Shown here: piece after piece, positions 1-10,497 of the stretch | How positions within the stretch are numbered: position 1 is the first letter of the stretch | Layout of the letters: each line of letters opens with the position of its first letter | From: Talinum fruticosum | Taxonomy: Eukaryota > Streptophyta > Magnoliopsida > Caryophyllales > Talinaceae | DNA: 64,000 nt | Reading direction: 5' to 3' | Assembly (NCBI GenBank): GCA_021018815.1 | Contig: JAITYX010000028.1 | Span: 5,783,001 to 5,847,000, forward strand | Notes under the pieces: generated by a model | The model's input: the letters and a program-made list of their open reading frames with translations, nothing else | Told to the model about the DNA's origin: nothing | Databases searched by the model: none | Made by a program: the position numbers and the translations under genes

Positions 1-1200
1 CAAAGAAAGAGATCAAGCCAAGTCAGCACAGGCTGTAACACCGGCTATGTTAAAGGAAAGAAGGAAAAGAAGACCTAGCACGAGCTATGCTCGAAGCCCG
101 GGAAGTTAGCACGGGCAATGCCAAAGTTAGCATAGGCCATGCTAGGAATTTAAAATTTAATTGAAGGCGCCGTGAGCTTGCACGGTTAATAGCACGAGGT
201 TATGCCGGTTCAACACTACTGTGCCGGTTCAACACCTGTCGGTGTCAATCGACAGCTTTCGTTTTTCCGCCTCTTTTATTCAAGAAACTGTTATTTTATG
301 GGACGAACTTTTATTCTACATTTTTAGGCTAGTTTTCTCTCTACTTTTGAAGACTTATTTCCATTGTTAAGAGATCAAAGTTTCAAGTTATTTTCAATTA
401 ATCGCAATCTAATTCAAGTTTACGGTATTATTATTCTTCTCTATACTTTTATCTTTCATTCTTTATTTTGGTGTTCATTCCTCAATTTGTTGTCATATGC
501 CATGAATATGTGTGGCTAAATTTCCAACTTAGGTTGGGGATTTGCCACTAATATGCTAGTTTAATCGCAATTTATGCTTTGATGCAAATTTGCGATTATT
601 TAATGAATTTCGACTTTTTAATACTTATTGAATTAGTGTGAGGTTCGAGAAAATCCTGCCTTTACTTGTTTTTGGGAATTGAGTAGACTTCGAGCCAAGA
701 GACTTAATTCTACTTCACTTGTTGGATGATTATAACTTAGATAAGAGAATAATTTAGGTTGTTATTAAGGGAAGAATCGATAATCCTGTAATTCTTTGGT
801 TTTGATTGTATAAGAACAACAATTAATTCGATTGAGTTAGCTTAATGACCTTCAAGAGAAGGCTTAGGTGGTTCAAACTGCATCGATTCCCTAGTTCATC
901 GCAATTGTAAATAGTGTAGAAGCATGTAATTGAGATTGTTAGCATGTTAGCATGGTAAATCCTCGCCTAAGGTTTTCTTTATCTCGATTTTATTTTATTG
1001 TTTAAGTGCTTACGTTACCAACCAATTTGAACTATTTCTTTGCTTAGTTTAAAAGGACATTGACCTTAGACTTGTGTCAAACCTAACTCCCCGAGACCGA
1101 CAACCGTACTCTCTATAGTACACAACAAATCCTTAAAATAGTGTTTCAAAATCGTTAACAACTCATTAGATCCGAATCAACGTTCTAGGCTTTATGGACT
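1..1200. repeat. LTR-like / unclassified retroelement sequence
   Basis: This is AT-rich non-coding sequence with the look of a Ty3-type LTR and its 3' edge, but I found no second copy in the window. Positions 20-150 hold several imperfect copies of a short motif of the type GTTAGCACGGGCAATGCC, and a motif TGCCGGTTCAACAC occurs twice near 202-232. Around 1080-1130 a stretch with CCCCGAGACCGACAACC and CTCTATAGTAC resembles the 3' end of Athila/Tat-type LTRs. The call is weak and the edges are unresolved. Confidence 0.3.
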
Positions 1201-2873
1201 CGAACCGGCACTCCATTGTTTCGTAGGGTACGACCCCTAATAGAGGCTCACGGGACCTAGCTCTAGGAAGTCTTTGGTCGGGCATCCCGATACGCAAGGA
1301 TCCCTTTTAGAACCCTTCCGAAGTTTCTTGTTAGGGATCCCCTAGGTGGGGACCCCATTTAGAACCCTTCCTTAGGCATCCTCACAGGTGACAACCCTTC
1401 CAACGTGCTAAACGATCCTAGCCAAGTCGATTCAAAACAACTTTGAACACATATTCATTAAGTCTGTTTCAGAGAGCATTCTTAAATTAGTTTAACATAT
1501 TGGAAGGCATAGCACCACATGCCACCCTTCCAAGTTCACTTTCTTAAATCAGTTTCACTTCTTTAGAACATATTTCAAGTTTGAAAAGTAGTTATCAAGA
1601 ATGATACTCAAGTTTGTATAGCATAAACATTTGAACTCTTTTCAAAACTAACTTTTGAGCGTTGATTAGGATCAAGTTACTTCACACGCCAAGCATCTCT
1701 ATATTAAGATTTAACATTCCAAGCTAACACGTTAACTCAAGGATTCACCCAAGTATTTAGCATCTACTTATATTCATCCATATCCTACCCAAGCAAGAAT
1801 CTCTTATTCCCATAAATGTAATTCTCATCTCACTCCATTTTTAAAGTCACAATAACCACAAATAATTACAACTTAACCCGAAAGTCCTAACTCCTCACAA
1901 ATTTCCATCTTTGCCTCAAATTCTCATATTCCGTCGATTCAGGTCCTAATTTTAGTGTATAAGACCACCCACCTCAAATTTTAGGGTTTGAGTATTTGAT
2001 TGAATGAAGTCGATTCGGGTCCTTTAATTTCCTCCTCCGGGTCGCTATCTCTCCGGCCCCCGTCGCTTTGCTCTCGATGCTCTATTTCGGGTTTTGAATC
2101 TAGGTCTCTCTGTCGCTTCTTCTTGCTTCTGGTTCGGCCCTCTCTTCTCGGTTCCTAGCCCCTCTCTCTCTCTCTCTCTCATCTATCTCTGGTTCTCGCT
2201 TCCGGTTCTCAATCGCCCACCATTCGCCCTCTACTAGTCGTCGTTGTTTCACCTGTTCGGGCGTGCCTCCCCTTCCCCTGTTCTTTCTCTCGTTCGGGCT
2301 TTCGGTCTCTCGCCCTCCCATCCTTGTCTTTGTTGCTTTGTCTCCCTTTCCCATTCCCTTGCTCTCGTTCTCCTCTCTTTACCTCTTTCTCACCGCTCTT
2401 CCTCCATCTTCCCGAGCCCCTCTTTTCTCTCTTTGTTTCGTGGCTTCCTCAAGAAAAGCCAGCCATCATCACCTTTACATTAATCCCCTTTCTAATTTTA
2501 ACACCCAGATTGCCGCTTTTCCCTTTTTGTTTTGCTATTACTTGTCTAATATTAACACCTAACACCAAATTACATAGACTTATATTTATTTTAATTAGGC
2601 ATAACATTAGGTTAAGTTAGAGTAGGTAATAAAATTCAATTTCCATCTATCTCGCATCTTTTACTTATTTGGGCCCGGACGGCAAGTTCAAAGAAAAGAA
2701 ATAATATATTTCACTAATTAAGATTAAGCAAACAAATAATAATTCTCTTAAATAAAATCACGAATATATATCCACATATATATTTTAGTTATTCGACCCC
2801 ACTTTTTTTAATTAAAACTAATTAATTTATCTAACTCATATAACCATCTCAAATAAAATTATCGGTATTACAC
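1201..2873 (-). mobile_element. LTR fragment of a Ty3-type element, minus orientation (LTR A)
   Basis: The right edge reads TCGGTATTACA on the plus strand, that is TGTAATACCGA at the start of the LTR on the minus strand, matching the starts of two other LTRs in this window (near 10456 and 13694). The left part (1220-1460) aligns by eye with 11335-11470, including a shared segment GTGCTAAACGATCC followed by an AAGTCGATT-type run. A CT-rich block at 2030-2480 produces several overlapping open frames on both strands that are compositional. No partner LTR or coding region was found, so this is probably a solo or truncated LTR. The left edge is approximate. Confidence 0.5.
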
Positions 2874-2959
2874 ATTGCTTCTCGATTTCCCCAAGCCAAC
2901 TACTGCAAGTATTCCATTCTTTATATGCCTTTGAAAATACCAAGTTGTAGGCTCAATAT

Positions 2960-4840
2960 AATCCGCAGCAACAAGCTTGCATTGTGAGTGCTCGTATGCT
3001 ATGCATGTCTATCTTTTCTAACCAAGGATACAAGGTACATGTTGACTATTTAGTCATTTTGGTGGACCTAAACCAAATAAAGGATCTTAAGCTGGCTGGT
3101 GCTCACATATACTTGCTTAATAAGGGGCTTATATGCTTGGGGCTAGGGGTACTACCCACGAGAATTATTTAGATAACTTCATGCCTCTATGGGCCTATGA
3201 AAGATCATCGAGGTATGCTCTTATTCCTCTTAACCTTTTAATATTTATCTTGAAAGGATAAGGAATTTCCTTGTGTGGTAAATTTGCAGTCATGGTTGTA
3301 TGAGTATTTTCCCCAATTTTCACCTACTTCAATAAATCATCTGTCTTTCCCAACAACGGTAGAATGGACGAGGATCCACCTTGCCCAACAAAAAGCGCTT
3401 GGGCTTGCCTTTCTACAACTTGACCTTAAAAATGTGGTAATGGTACGTCACTTCACATTTTAAATTTCATGTTAAAATGGTATGAAATCCTCATTGTCTT
3501 TTATGTTTGAAATTTGCCCCAACCCACGGTCGAGTGTGGACTATGGCCTAGGCCATGGTGAAAACGTCACCGGTTGTGGGTCGGGTCCAGCCACTTTTGC
3601 TCATATGGGTCATGTGTTTGAGCAGGCCAACTTTCATCCCTAGTCCAAGAGTCAACTTACTTTGTGGTTCCGGGTTGCGAGAGACTTGAGTTAGAGCCGA
3701 GTCCTAATAAAAGGCCTATTTTGTTTCGTTGGTATCTTGGTGAGCAGGTTACACCACGGATTCCCAACAACATATGGTCGTCTTTTGTTCATTAAGATCA
3801 ACCGCAAACCATGTTTTATTTTCGCTCGATTACCCCGAAAGAGTAGGAGCACATAACCACCAGGTTCCCTACACTCATTTCTTAGATACAAGTTCATCCT
3901 ATCCTATGTGTTTGAGGATGATTATGACCTTAATGTTAAGCTTCAGTCGCTCATTTACTTGGCTTTATTTACGGTGTGGCAATTAACCTTGTGTTAATAT
4001 AGATACTCCTTGGTGACATCCATATTTCCAGCCTTGAAGTTTATGTTCCTTTTCCTGGAGAGCCCCCACATATCATTAAAATTGTGGAGATGCTAGAGTC
4101 CAGGTGAATAAGGCATCCGTTCCTAAAGAACTGGAAAGGGATAAGGCTATTATGCTCTTTGTTTTTAGTTAAGTGCTAAAATACCTTTCCTATCATGATA
4201 AAAATGCAGTATGACTTAGAGAAGTGTTAGACAATGTCTATCGGGTTCCAGTCTGCCTTTTGTACATTCAAGGATTTGTTCTCTAGCCCAGACGTTCCGA
4301 TTATTTCGAGTAAGCCTAGTTAGTTAAATGCTAACTCATAAGTTCTTAGTCTATGTGCTAATCACTCTTTTGTATTTTAGGATCGCCGGTCTAGGTCTCC
4401 CCTTTAGGAGGTTTCCTTAGTAGTTTAGGAGTTCATGCTCACACAACTAGTCAACCTCAAATGCCGTCCGGTAGCATTGTTGGGGCTGGTACCTCACGAC
4501 ATGCATCTTAGCACTCTCGCGGATGGAGTACGTGGGAAGTTGGATCAAGCTCGTCTCGGCGTAGGCCTAGTTCATCTCGAGCTAGAGCTAGCTCATCTAC
4601 ATCCGTTATTAATGTTATAACCTTGCAATCACTTTATTATGGAAGGTCATATGATTTTCATCGGATGTCCTATAGTGGGCCTTATTATGATGCCTCACAA
4701 TCAACCTAGGATTGTGGATCTAGTTCTTCATACAAGGCAGCGGATAGCTCGGCTTCGACGTCAATTACGGATGACATGTGCAATTACCTCTTCGGCAACG
4801 CCGATGACGGTGATGATGAAGATTATCTAATAACCACTTA
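2960..4840 (+). pseudogene. Decayed plant mobile domain (PMD, MAIN-like) gene
   Basis: Reading across frames gives pieces that fit the plant mobile domain family (also called aminotransferase-like, PF10536). At 3070-3180 there is VDLNQIKDLKLAGAHIYLL, which corresponds to the family segment before the WxYE motif. It is followed by MPLWAYERSS at about 3182 and LQSWLYEYFPQFSPT at about 3284. A serine-rich, acidic tail is readable at 4430-4835 and ends in FGNADDGDDEDYLITT. Stops and frameshifts break every part, and 3480-4400 has no convincing homology. The family is found both as host genes acting in silencing and meristem maintenance (MAIN, MAIL1) and inside transposons. Nothing here tells which this copy was. 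It is followed by a second PMD remnant at 5258. Confidence 0.4.
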
Positions 4841-5257
4841 TAGAGTGCTTTGTAGTTAATGTTTATCTATTTTGTACTATGATTTGACTCTATGAGATGA
4901 ATGCAAAACTTGATCTAACATACTTTTTTTATTTATATGTTGTGAAAATTTCATTAAAAAAAAATTGTGCATAACCCCCACTCGCCCAAAAGAAAATAGA
5001 AAAGGAAAATGAAAAATGATAAGTTGAAGAAGCATGGCCCAATTGTAGGCACTTGGACTCGAGCGGGTCGAGTACATCGGTCGAGAAAACCGGCGCCTAT
5101 TAACGGACTGGGCTTAGGGTAAATGTGACGTAAGTTGCGAGATTATGGAGATATAAAACCTGAATAATTACTATAAATAAATCTGCGGCGGGGTTCCGAG
5201 AAATACACTTAAGAACCTAAAAGGAACTTCACTCAAACATATCCTAAACACTTAGAA
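4841..5257. other. Spacer between the two PMD remnants; nothing recognised
   Basis: AT-rich sequence with poly-A and poly-T runs and no open frame that resembles a known family. It could have held the promoter of the downstream PMD copy, but no motif supports this. Confidence 0.4.
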
Positions 5258-6706
5258 TTGCACACAAGTCGACCACCAAAAAATGAATTACATGGTTCAA
5301 CCGACTCACTGGATGGACGTCATGGAAGATTTAGAGAAAGTAGGACTTTCTATCTATGGACTGAACACGGTATTCATCATCGGGCGGTGAAAGTATACTG
5401 GAAACTCTTAAGGGTTGTGGTGTTCTTTTGGGATCTTGTGAAGCACATCTTCAAATTTGGAGACAAAAAGTTTTATCCTCTCCCTGAAGTGTTCGATGCG
5501 ATTCGGGCGGCAACCACGATTGCCAAACTAAGCCTGTAATACCTATGCCATCAACGTACATGACAGGAACCTATAGGCAATTGCTTGAGTTGAGCAAAAG
5601 GAACCCGGAGTAGATTCTATTTAAGGACGAGGTAAACTCGGCAAATCCGGTAGTGCACTACCACTCCATATGAGGCGGATCCAATGCGTATCTAGTAGCG
5701 TCATGCTATTATCATGTGCATGCTTAGTGGCTTCCCGCTGATGGGAGGTCACGAGAGATAGAGCACTGTTGCGCTACCGAACGTGGCTTAGCAATTGGGG
5801 GAATACCATTCGTTGACCCCGCTAATAATTGTTGAGACAATCCTAGGATTGGTCCGAGTCAAAACAAATTTGGACGAAGAATTCATTGGCAACCTCCTGT
5901 TATTGCAAGTAAGAACCGAAAACGATTATCGAAAACCCATCGGCAACACCGGAATGCGAGGCTGGTTAGCAGCACTCACGCACTTCACCAGATGAGCGCA
6001 ACCCCTTTTTTTTTTTTACCCATGTTTGGTCGTGAACTCGATCGTGCGGGATACACGATATTTCTAACTTTTCCATCTATTTTGTGCGGATTTGGTTGGT
6101 TGAATAATTAAGACTTATATGAGAACCTTCGAAGATTGATTAATACTTGGCAACCTAGTTCGTCGATGATGACCCCTTGTGGTGTCGATCGATTGGGCTA
6201 CTTCTTGGTGGAGGACTTGATTGGATGCCAGTCACCACATAAAATGGCACATTAAGCATCGGCAAGTGTTCCAATATAGGACATATGTTGTAAGGTACCC
6301 TTATGTATGTTTGTTGGGATTTAAATCCAATAGGTACTACTTCCCTAATCAAGGGCTATGCAGCAAATGGGTTGGGTACAAGACATACCATATTTGGATT
6401 GCATTCAACTTGCCACTTTTGATGTTTTGAGGAGCATTAGATAATTCCAGTCTTGGAGTGAGTCTTGGATTAACTCGTCAAGTACGGGTTTCGAATTTTA
6501 TCTATAATGGACAAAAAGTTTGATCCCGCGAACCATAAAAGACATTGAGGGCACTTGAACTTGGCCAAAGGAGGGCTAATCCTACTATTGTACCCCTAAA
6601 AATCTGCAAAGTGGTCCCATAAGCTTATGAGTGGGCTCGTAGAAGAGAAGCAGAGGCTAAGGAGGAAGAGGAGAGGAGTGCTCATAGGATTGAAGCAAAT
6701 AAGTAG
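5258..6706 (+). pseudogene. Plant mobile domain (PMD) pseudogene, nearly full length
   Basis: Successive segments in family order can be read. RRVFFWDLVKHIFKFGDKKF-type sequence at about 5415-5475 followed by YPLPEVFDAI corresponds to the N-terminal PMD motif (F-W-D, F-x-F, P-L/T-x-E-E-F). GRSREIEHCC at about 5743 and the frame at 5795 with SLTPLIIVETILGLVRV and GNLLLLQV match the central helical part. The frame at 6221 with KWHIKHRQVFQYRTYVVRYP and YVCLLGFKSNRYYFPNQGL matches the C-terminal part. The end is a short charged coiled-coil-like tail (REAEAKEEEERSAHR) stopping at 6706. Frameshifts near 5560, 5790 and 6000-6200 and several stops mean it cannot make the protein. A poly-T run at 6006-6017 lies inside one break. 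No transposon ends were found around it, so host gene or transposon-borne origin is open. Confidence 0.6.
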
Positions 6707-6829
6707 TAGGCTTATCCCTATTATCAATAAAGTATAAAGAAAATATTATGCTTACTTTTATAATTTTTTTATTTTAGATCGCTCACTGAAAATAACATGA
6801 CCAAATCTGGGAAAAGAGAGACTGGTTGA

Positions 6830-7569
6830 TCGAACTTGGTCGGCCATGCTCCGAGTTACTAGTGCTAGTTTAGGCTGTGGCCTAGTTTGGGTTAGGCTTG
6901 TTTTTCATCATTTAGTTTAGTGTTAAACATAGTATTTCTTCAATTGGTCCAAATTTTTGTATTGAAATAATTCTTCCCCATCTAAATCTATATGTTTTAA
7001 TGCTCCATGAGACAGGATTTGATTGAGGATGTAGGGTCCTTACTATTTGGGCCTAAATTTCCCTATTGAGTCCTCAATAGGTGCTCTTATTTAATTAAGG
7101 ACCATGTCCCCAACTTGGAAATGACAAGGTCTAACCTTTTTGTTAATTGCCCTTGATATATGTGTCTCGGTATATTTATACATTATTTAGTGCCCGTCGA
7201 TGTCGTTCATCTAATAAAACAAGCTCTCCATACCGTGCTTTGGCCTAGTCCGCTTCTAGAATTTTACTTCTAGCTATGATCCTTAATGACTAGATGACAA
7301 TCTCTATTGGAAGGACTACTTCCATGTCATACATTAGGGAGTAAGGGGTTGCTCCCATGGATGTCCTAACCGAGGTCCAATAGCCCCACAAGGCAAAAGG
7401 TAGTTTATCAAGCCAATCATTATAACTGATAGCCACTTTTGTCCACTATATTGGGGATGTTCTTGTCACCTCGACTACCCTATTGGTGCGAGGGAGAAAG
7501 CGAGAAGACTTGCGATGCTTTATTTTATACTTCTCTAATAAATCTGCTACCTCTTTTTTATAGTGCCTG
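6830..7569 (-). pseudogene. Ty3/gypsy Tat-like integrase C-terminal remnant
   Basis: On the minus strand this stretch aligns with the better preserved copy at 44350-45760. Readable pieces are RVVEV, WLDKLPFALWGYWTS (about 7490-7370) and ARYGELVLLDERHR (about 7240-7195), the typical C-terminal half of Tat/Ogre/Retand-type integrase. The frame is broken by stops. The core breaks off at 7569, where a 2.9-kb LTR is inserted. The missing neighbour, reading ELITDHDE around the second catalytic Asp of integrase, lies at 10457-10497 on the far side. Confidence 0.7.
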
Positions 7570-10456
7570 TGTAACACCCGTAGACCCACCCTAGGAGTAT
7601 TACATGCCGGGGTTCCCGGGAGGAACCCCTAAGGCTGCTTAAGATCTCAACTTAGGGTTAATAACCCTTTCTTGGATTGGCGGAAACGCGGTTTTAGGTT
7701 TTCGAAGGTTTTTCTGAAATCTCGGCAGAGTTTCCTCCGTAATATGGCTAATCCCATAGGCTTAAAGCCTTGACCTCGCACAAAATACAATTTTAAACTC
7801 AATGAGCCACACGCTCGGAGAAACACAACGCAAACTCGACGAGCCACACGCTCGGAGTGTTCACATAAGGCTTTTACATTCTTAATCAAAACTTAAGTTC
7901 ACATACACCGACCTTTACAAGCATGAAAAACATAAAGTACATAATAAGTCCGGAGAAGTCCTATCCGATGGTTCGCTTCTTCTAAAAGCCAAAAGCAACT
8001 CCGAGGAGTCTTAACTTCTTTGTCTTAAATGTTGGTGAGGTCATGAGCTCCACTAGCCCGGTGAATAATCCAAACCCAACCCCGGTTTCACTTTGCACAT
8101 TAATTCATTAACAAACACACGTAAGTTCACAATTCATTCATAACATGCGATTCGGATCATACATGCTTAAGACATGCGAGATTCTAAACTTACCAACTTG
8201 CCGTGAAACATAATGGCATCAATTGCTCATGAATTCAATCAAACATGCTTCATTCGTCTTTCTACGCAAGTAAGTCATAGAATCATTCATCATGCAAATC
8301 ATTCATCACATAAATCATATCTTAGTTCTTATCGTATTAATTATTCTTCTTCTTGAGTTCAATCATGCATTTCATAAATCATCGATTCGTTCTTTCTTGT
8401 TCGTCATGCATGATCATTCAATTCTTCATATCGTAATTCTTTTAAGTCTTCTTAGTTTTGAATGGAAAAAAGATTTATGTTCTGCTCTAAAGACCCAGTT
8501 CTTGGAGCCAAAACAATTCGTGGGCTCGGTTCTTGGAGGCATACAATTCGTGGCCTCGAGGCAAAACAATTCGTGGCCTCAAGGCAACCTCCCTTTCGAA
8601 GGACGCATACTCGTCAATAATTCTTGGAAGCAATTCAATTCGTGGCTTCGGGTTGATGAGACACTTCTATGGCCATAGCTTCGGAGGGTTCTTTAATTCG
8701 TGGGGTCTTAGATCAATAACACAATCCTTTCTCCCTTCTTTAGTTCTTTATATTTCTTATTTTCTTCTTATCTTCTCATTACTTATACATAAGATATACT
8801 TAATTCATATAATTCATGCTCAACACGTTCATGCGTAACTTCTTCAAAACAAGCAATTCACATAAGAAAGTTCCAACTACAATCAATTCATTTCACATAC
8901 GCATGCTTGTGTCATTTATCATCGATGTAATTCAGGATAAACACATAATCACATAAACATGCCAACTAGGATTTCTAATCAATGAACTTATCGTTTTCAT
9001 GATTGCGTAATAACGCGCATAGGTGGTTTATGATTCTATAATTTTCCTTAAACATTACATATCTCTTAGTTTAGCTGTCTAACCTCTCAAATTCCAGTCC
9101 TTAGCCTCATTTACTCGTTAGTTCCGATTTTGCCCAAACAGGACATTTTCACTTAAAATTGCATATCTCCCAATCTACTCATCCAATGCATACCAAATTT
9201 TACAAGAAATTTCCACAAATTGCCACGAAGTTACAGTAAAATTTTCAGGAAATTTAGGCTACACATGAATTCACAGAAATTCGGACAGCATGCATAATTA
9301 TTGAAAATCTGCACATAAGTCATGAACTTAACCTTCGATTTTTCCCCTAATTCTGCTCAAGCTAATCTCATCCAATTCTCAATAATCATGCTCAATAATA
9401 CTTAAACATCACCAATTCAGAACTAGATATCACATAATCACAACATGCTCTTTGATTCGTGAGTTGCTTAGTTTCGTAAATTTAGGCCTCTAACTTCTTC
9501 AATTAACTTAGGGTTTCCAATTTCATGCTTCGAATTCATGTTCAATCCACCTAATTCATTTTATTTTAGAGGATGAATTCAGGTTACTCACCTTGGATTC
9601 TTAGAGGTTCTAAGAATTTTAGTTTTGGAAGGGTTCGAATTGGGTTTCAATTTCTGTTTCCTCTTTCCCTTTCTTCTTCTACCTCTCGGTCTCAATTCCT
9701 TTCTACTCTCTGCCTCTGCTTCGTCGTGGTTCTCTTTCTCGCTCCCTCATTCTTCTCACCCCTATTTCTGCTTCCCGATTCCTGTTGGCTCTCTCACTCT
9801 TCGCCTCTCACTTTGGGGTCTCAACCCCTCTCGTTCTTCCTCTCAATCTCTCGCTTTCTTTGTTCTGTCTCTCCTCGCGCTTTGCTCGCTTCGCTTCTTT
9901 CGTTCCCTTGTTTCGGTTCTCGCTCCTTATTCTTTCCTTCGGTCGCCGATTTCGGGGTTCCTCTCACTCCCGCTCGCTCTCCTTCTTTCTCTCGTGCGTT
10001 CTCCCTCTCTCGCTCTTCTCTGTCTCTGCTTCTTTCGTTTTCCTCTCGCTCCTCTTCCTCTTGTTATTTTCTTCGATCTCAGTCCCACTCTCTCTCCTCT
10101 TTTCCTAATTACACATAATGGGCTTACTCGCCTAATTCCAATTGGACCCCAATGTCTTTCTTTACTTAATCTTTGACGACTCCTCCTCATCAAATGCTAG
10201 TAATCCCTTTTTCATTTCCCTTTCTTTTTCTTTTGATTTTTCTACTTTGGACTTTGACAAATTGGGCCCAATTTCAATTTCAATAGGCCCAATAAGCTAA
10301 CCCATGCTCGGTTTCGGTGCTCGGGTTTCAGTTCTCGGCTTATAATTCCGACTCGAAAAATTCTAATTCACTTAATTTAATAATTTTGAATTTTTCACTT
10401 AACTTTTAATAATTTAATTCACTAGCAAACAAACACCGAAATTTCGGGGTTTTACA
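7570..10456 (-). mobile_element. Solo LTR of a Ty3-type element, minus orientation (LTR B)
   Basis: The ends are TGTAACACCCG (7570) and CGGGGTTTTACA (10456), an inverted pair typical of large plant chromovirus (Tekay/Del-like) LTRs. The minus orientation is inferred because the start TGTAAAACCCCGAAATTT resembles the plus-oriented LTR at 41682. A segment near 8040-8100 is also the reverse complement of a segment at 43915-43985 (around GGAGCTCATGAC). The LTR is embedded inside a Tat-like integrase remnant whose two halves lie on either side. No matching 5-bp target duplication is visible (GCCTG against ACTCG). A CT-rich block at 9640-10110 creates long overlapping frames (about 180 codons) on both strands that I regard as compositional. 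Length is 2.89 kb. Confidence 0.7.
8505..8715. repeat. Cluster of AATTCGTGG motifs inside LTR B
   Basis: The motif ACAATTCGTGGCCTCGAGGC and shortened variants (AATTCGTGG followed by GCTC, CCTC, CTTC or GGTC) occur at about 8514, 8546, 8568, 8637 and 8695 with irregular spacing. They sit in the U3-like or central part of a solo LTR. Such clusters are often remnants of short tandem enhancer-like repeats, but no function can be read from sequence. Confidence 0.6.
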
Positions 10457-10497
10457 ACTCGTCGTGGTCGGTGATCAATTCTTATAATACACCATAG
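10457..10497 (-). pseudogene. Integrase core scrap separated from 6830-7569 by LTR B
   Basis: The minus strand reads YGVL-stop-ELITDHDE, the integrase segment around the second catalytic Asp. It continues the remnant at 6830-7569 once LTR B is removed. It is cut at 10498 by the start of the TGTAGACACC-type LTR. Confidence 0.6.

Noticed and set aside
8292..8838. Plus-strand frames of 128 and 101 codons
   Set aside because: Within solo LTR B; the apparent peptides come from the repeated AATTCGTGG words and low-complexity His/Ile-rich sequence.
9573..10176. Open frames of 181 and 183 codons
   Set aside because: They have the same compositional cause inside LTR B. The frames overlap each other and are Ser/Leu/Phe repeats.
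7565..10461. Target duplication for LTR B
   Set aside because: GCCTG and ACTCG do not match, so no duplication is claimed even though the two integrase halves flank the LTR.
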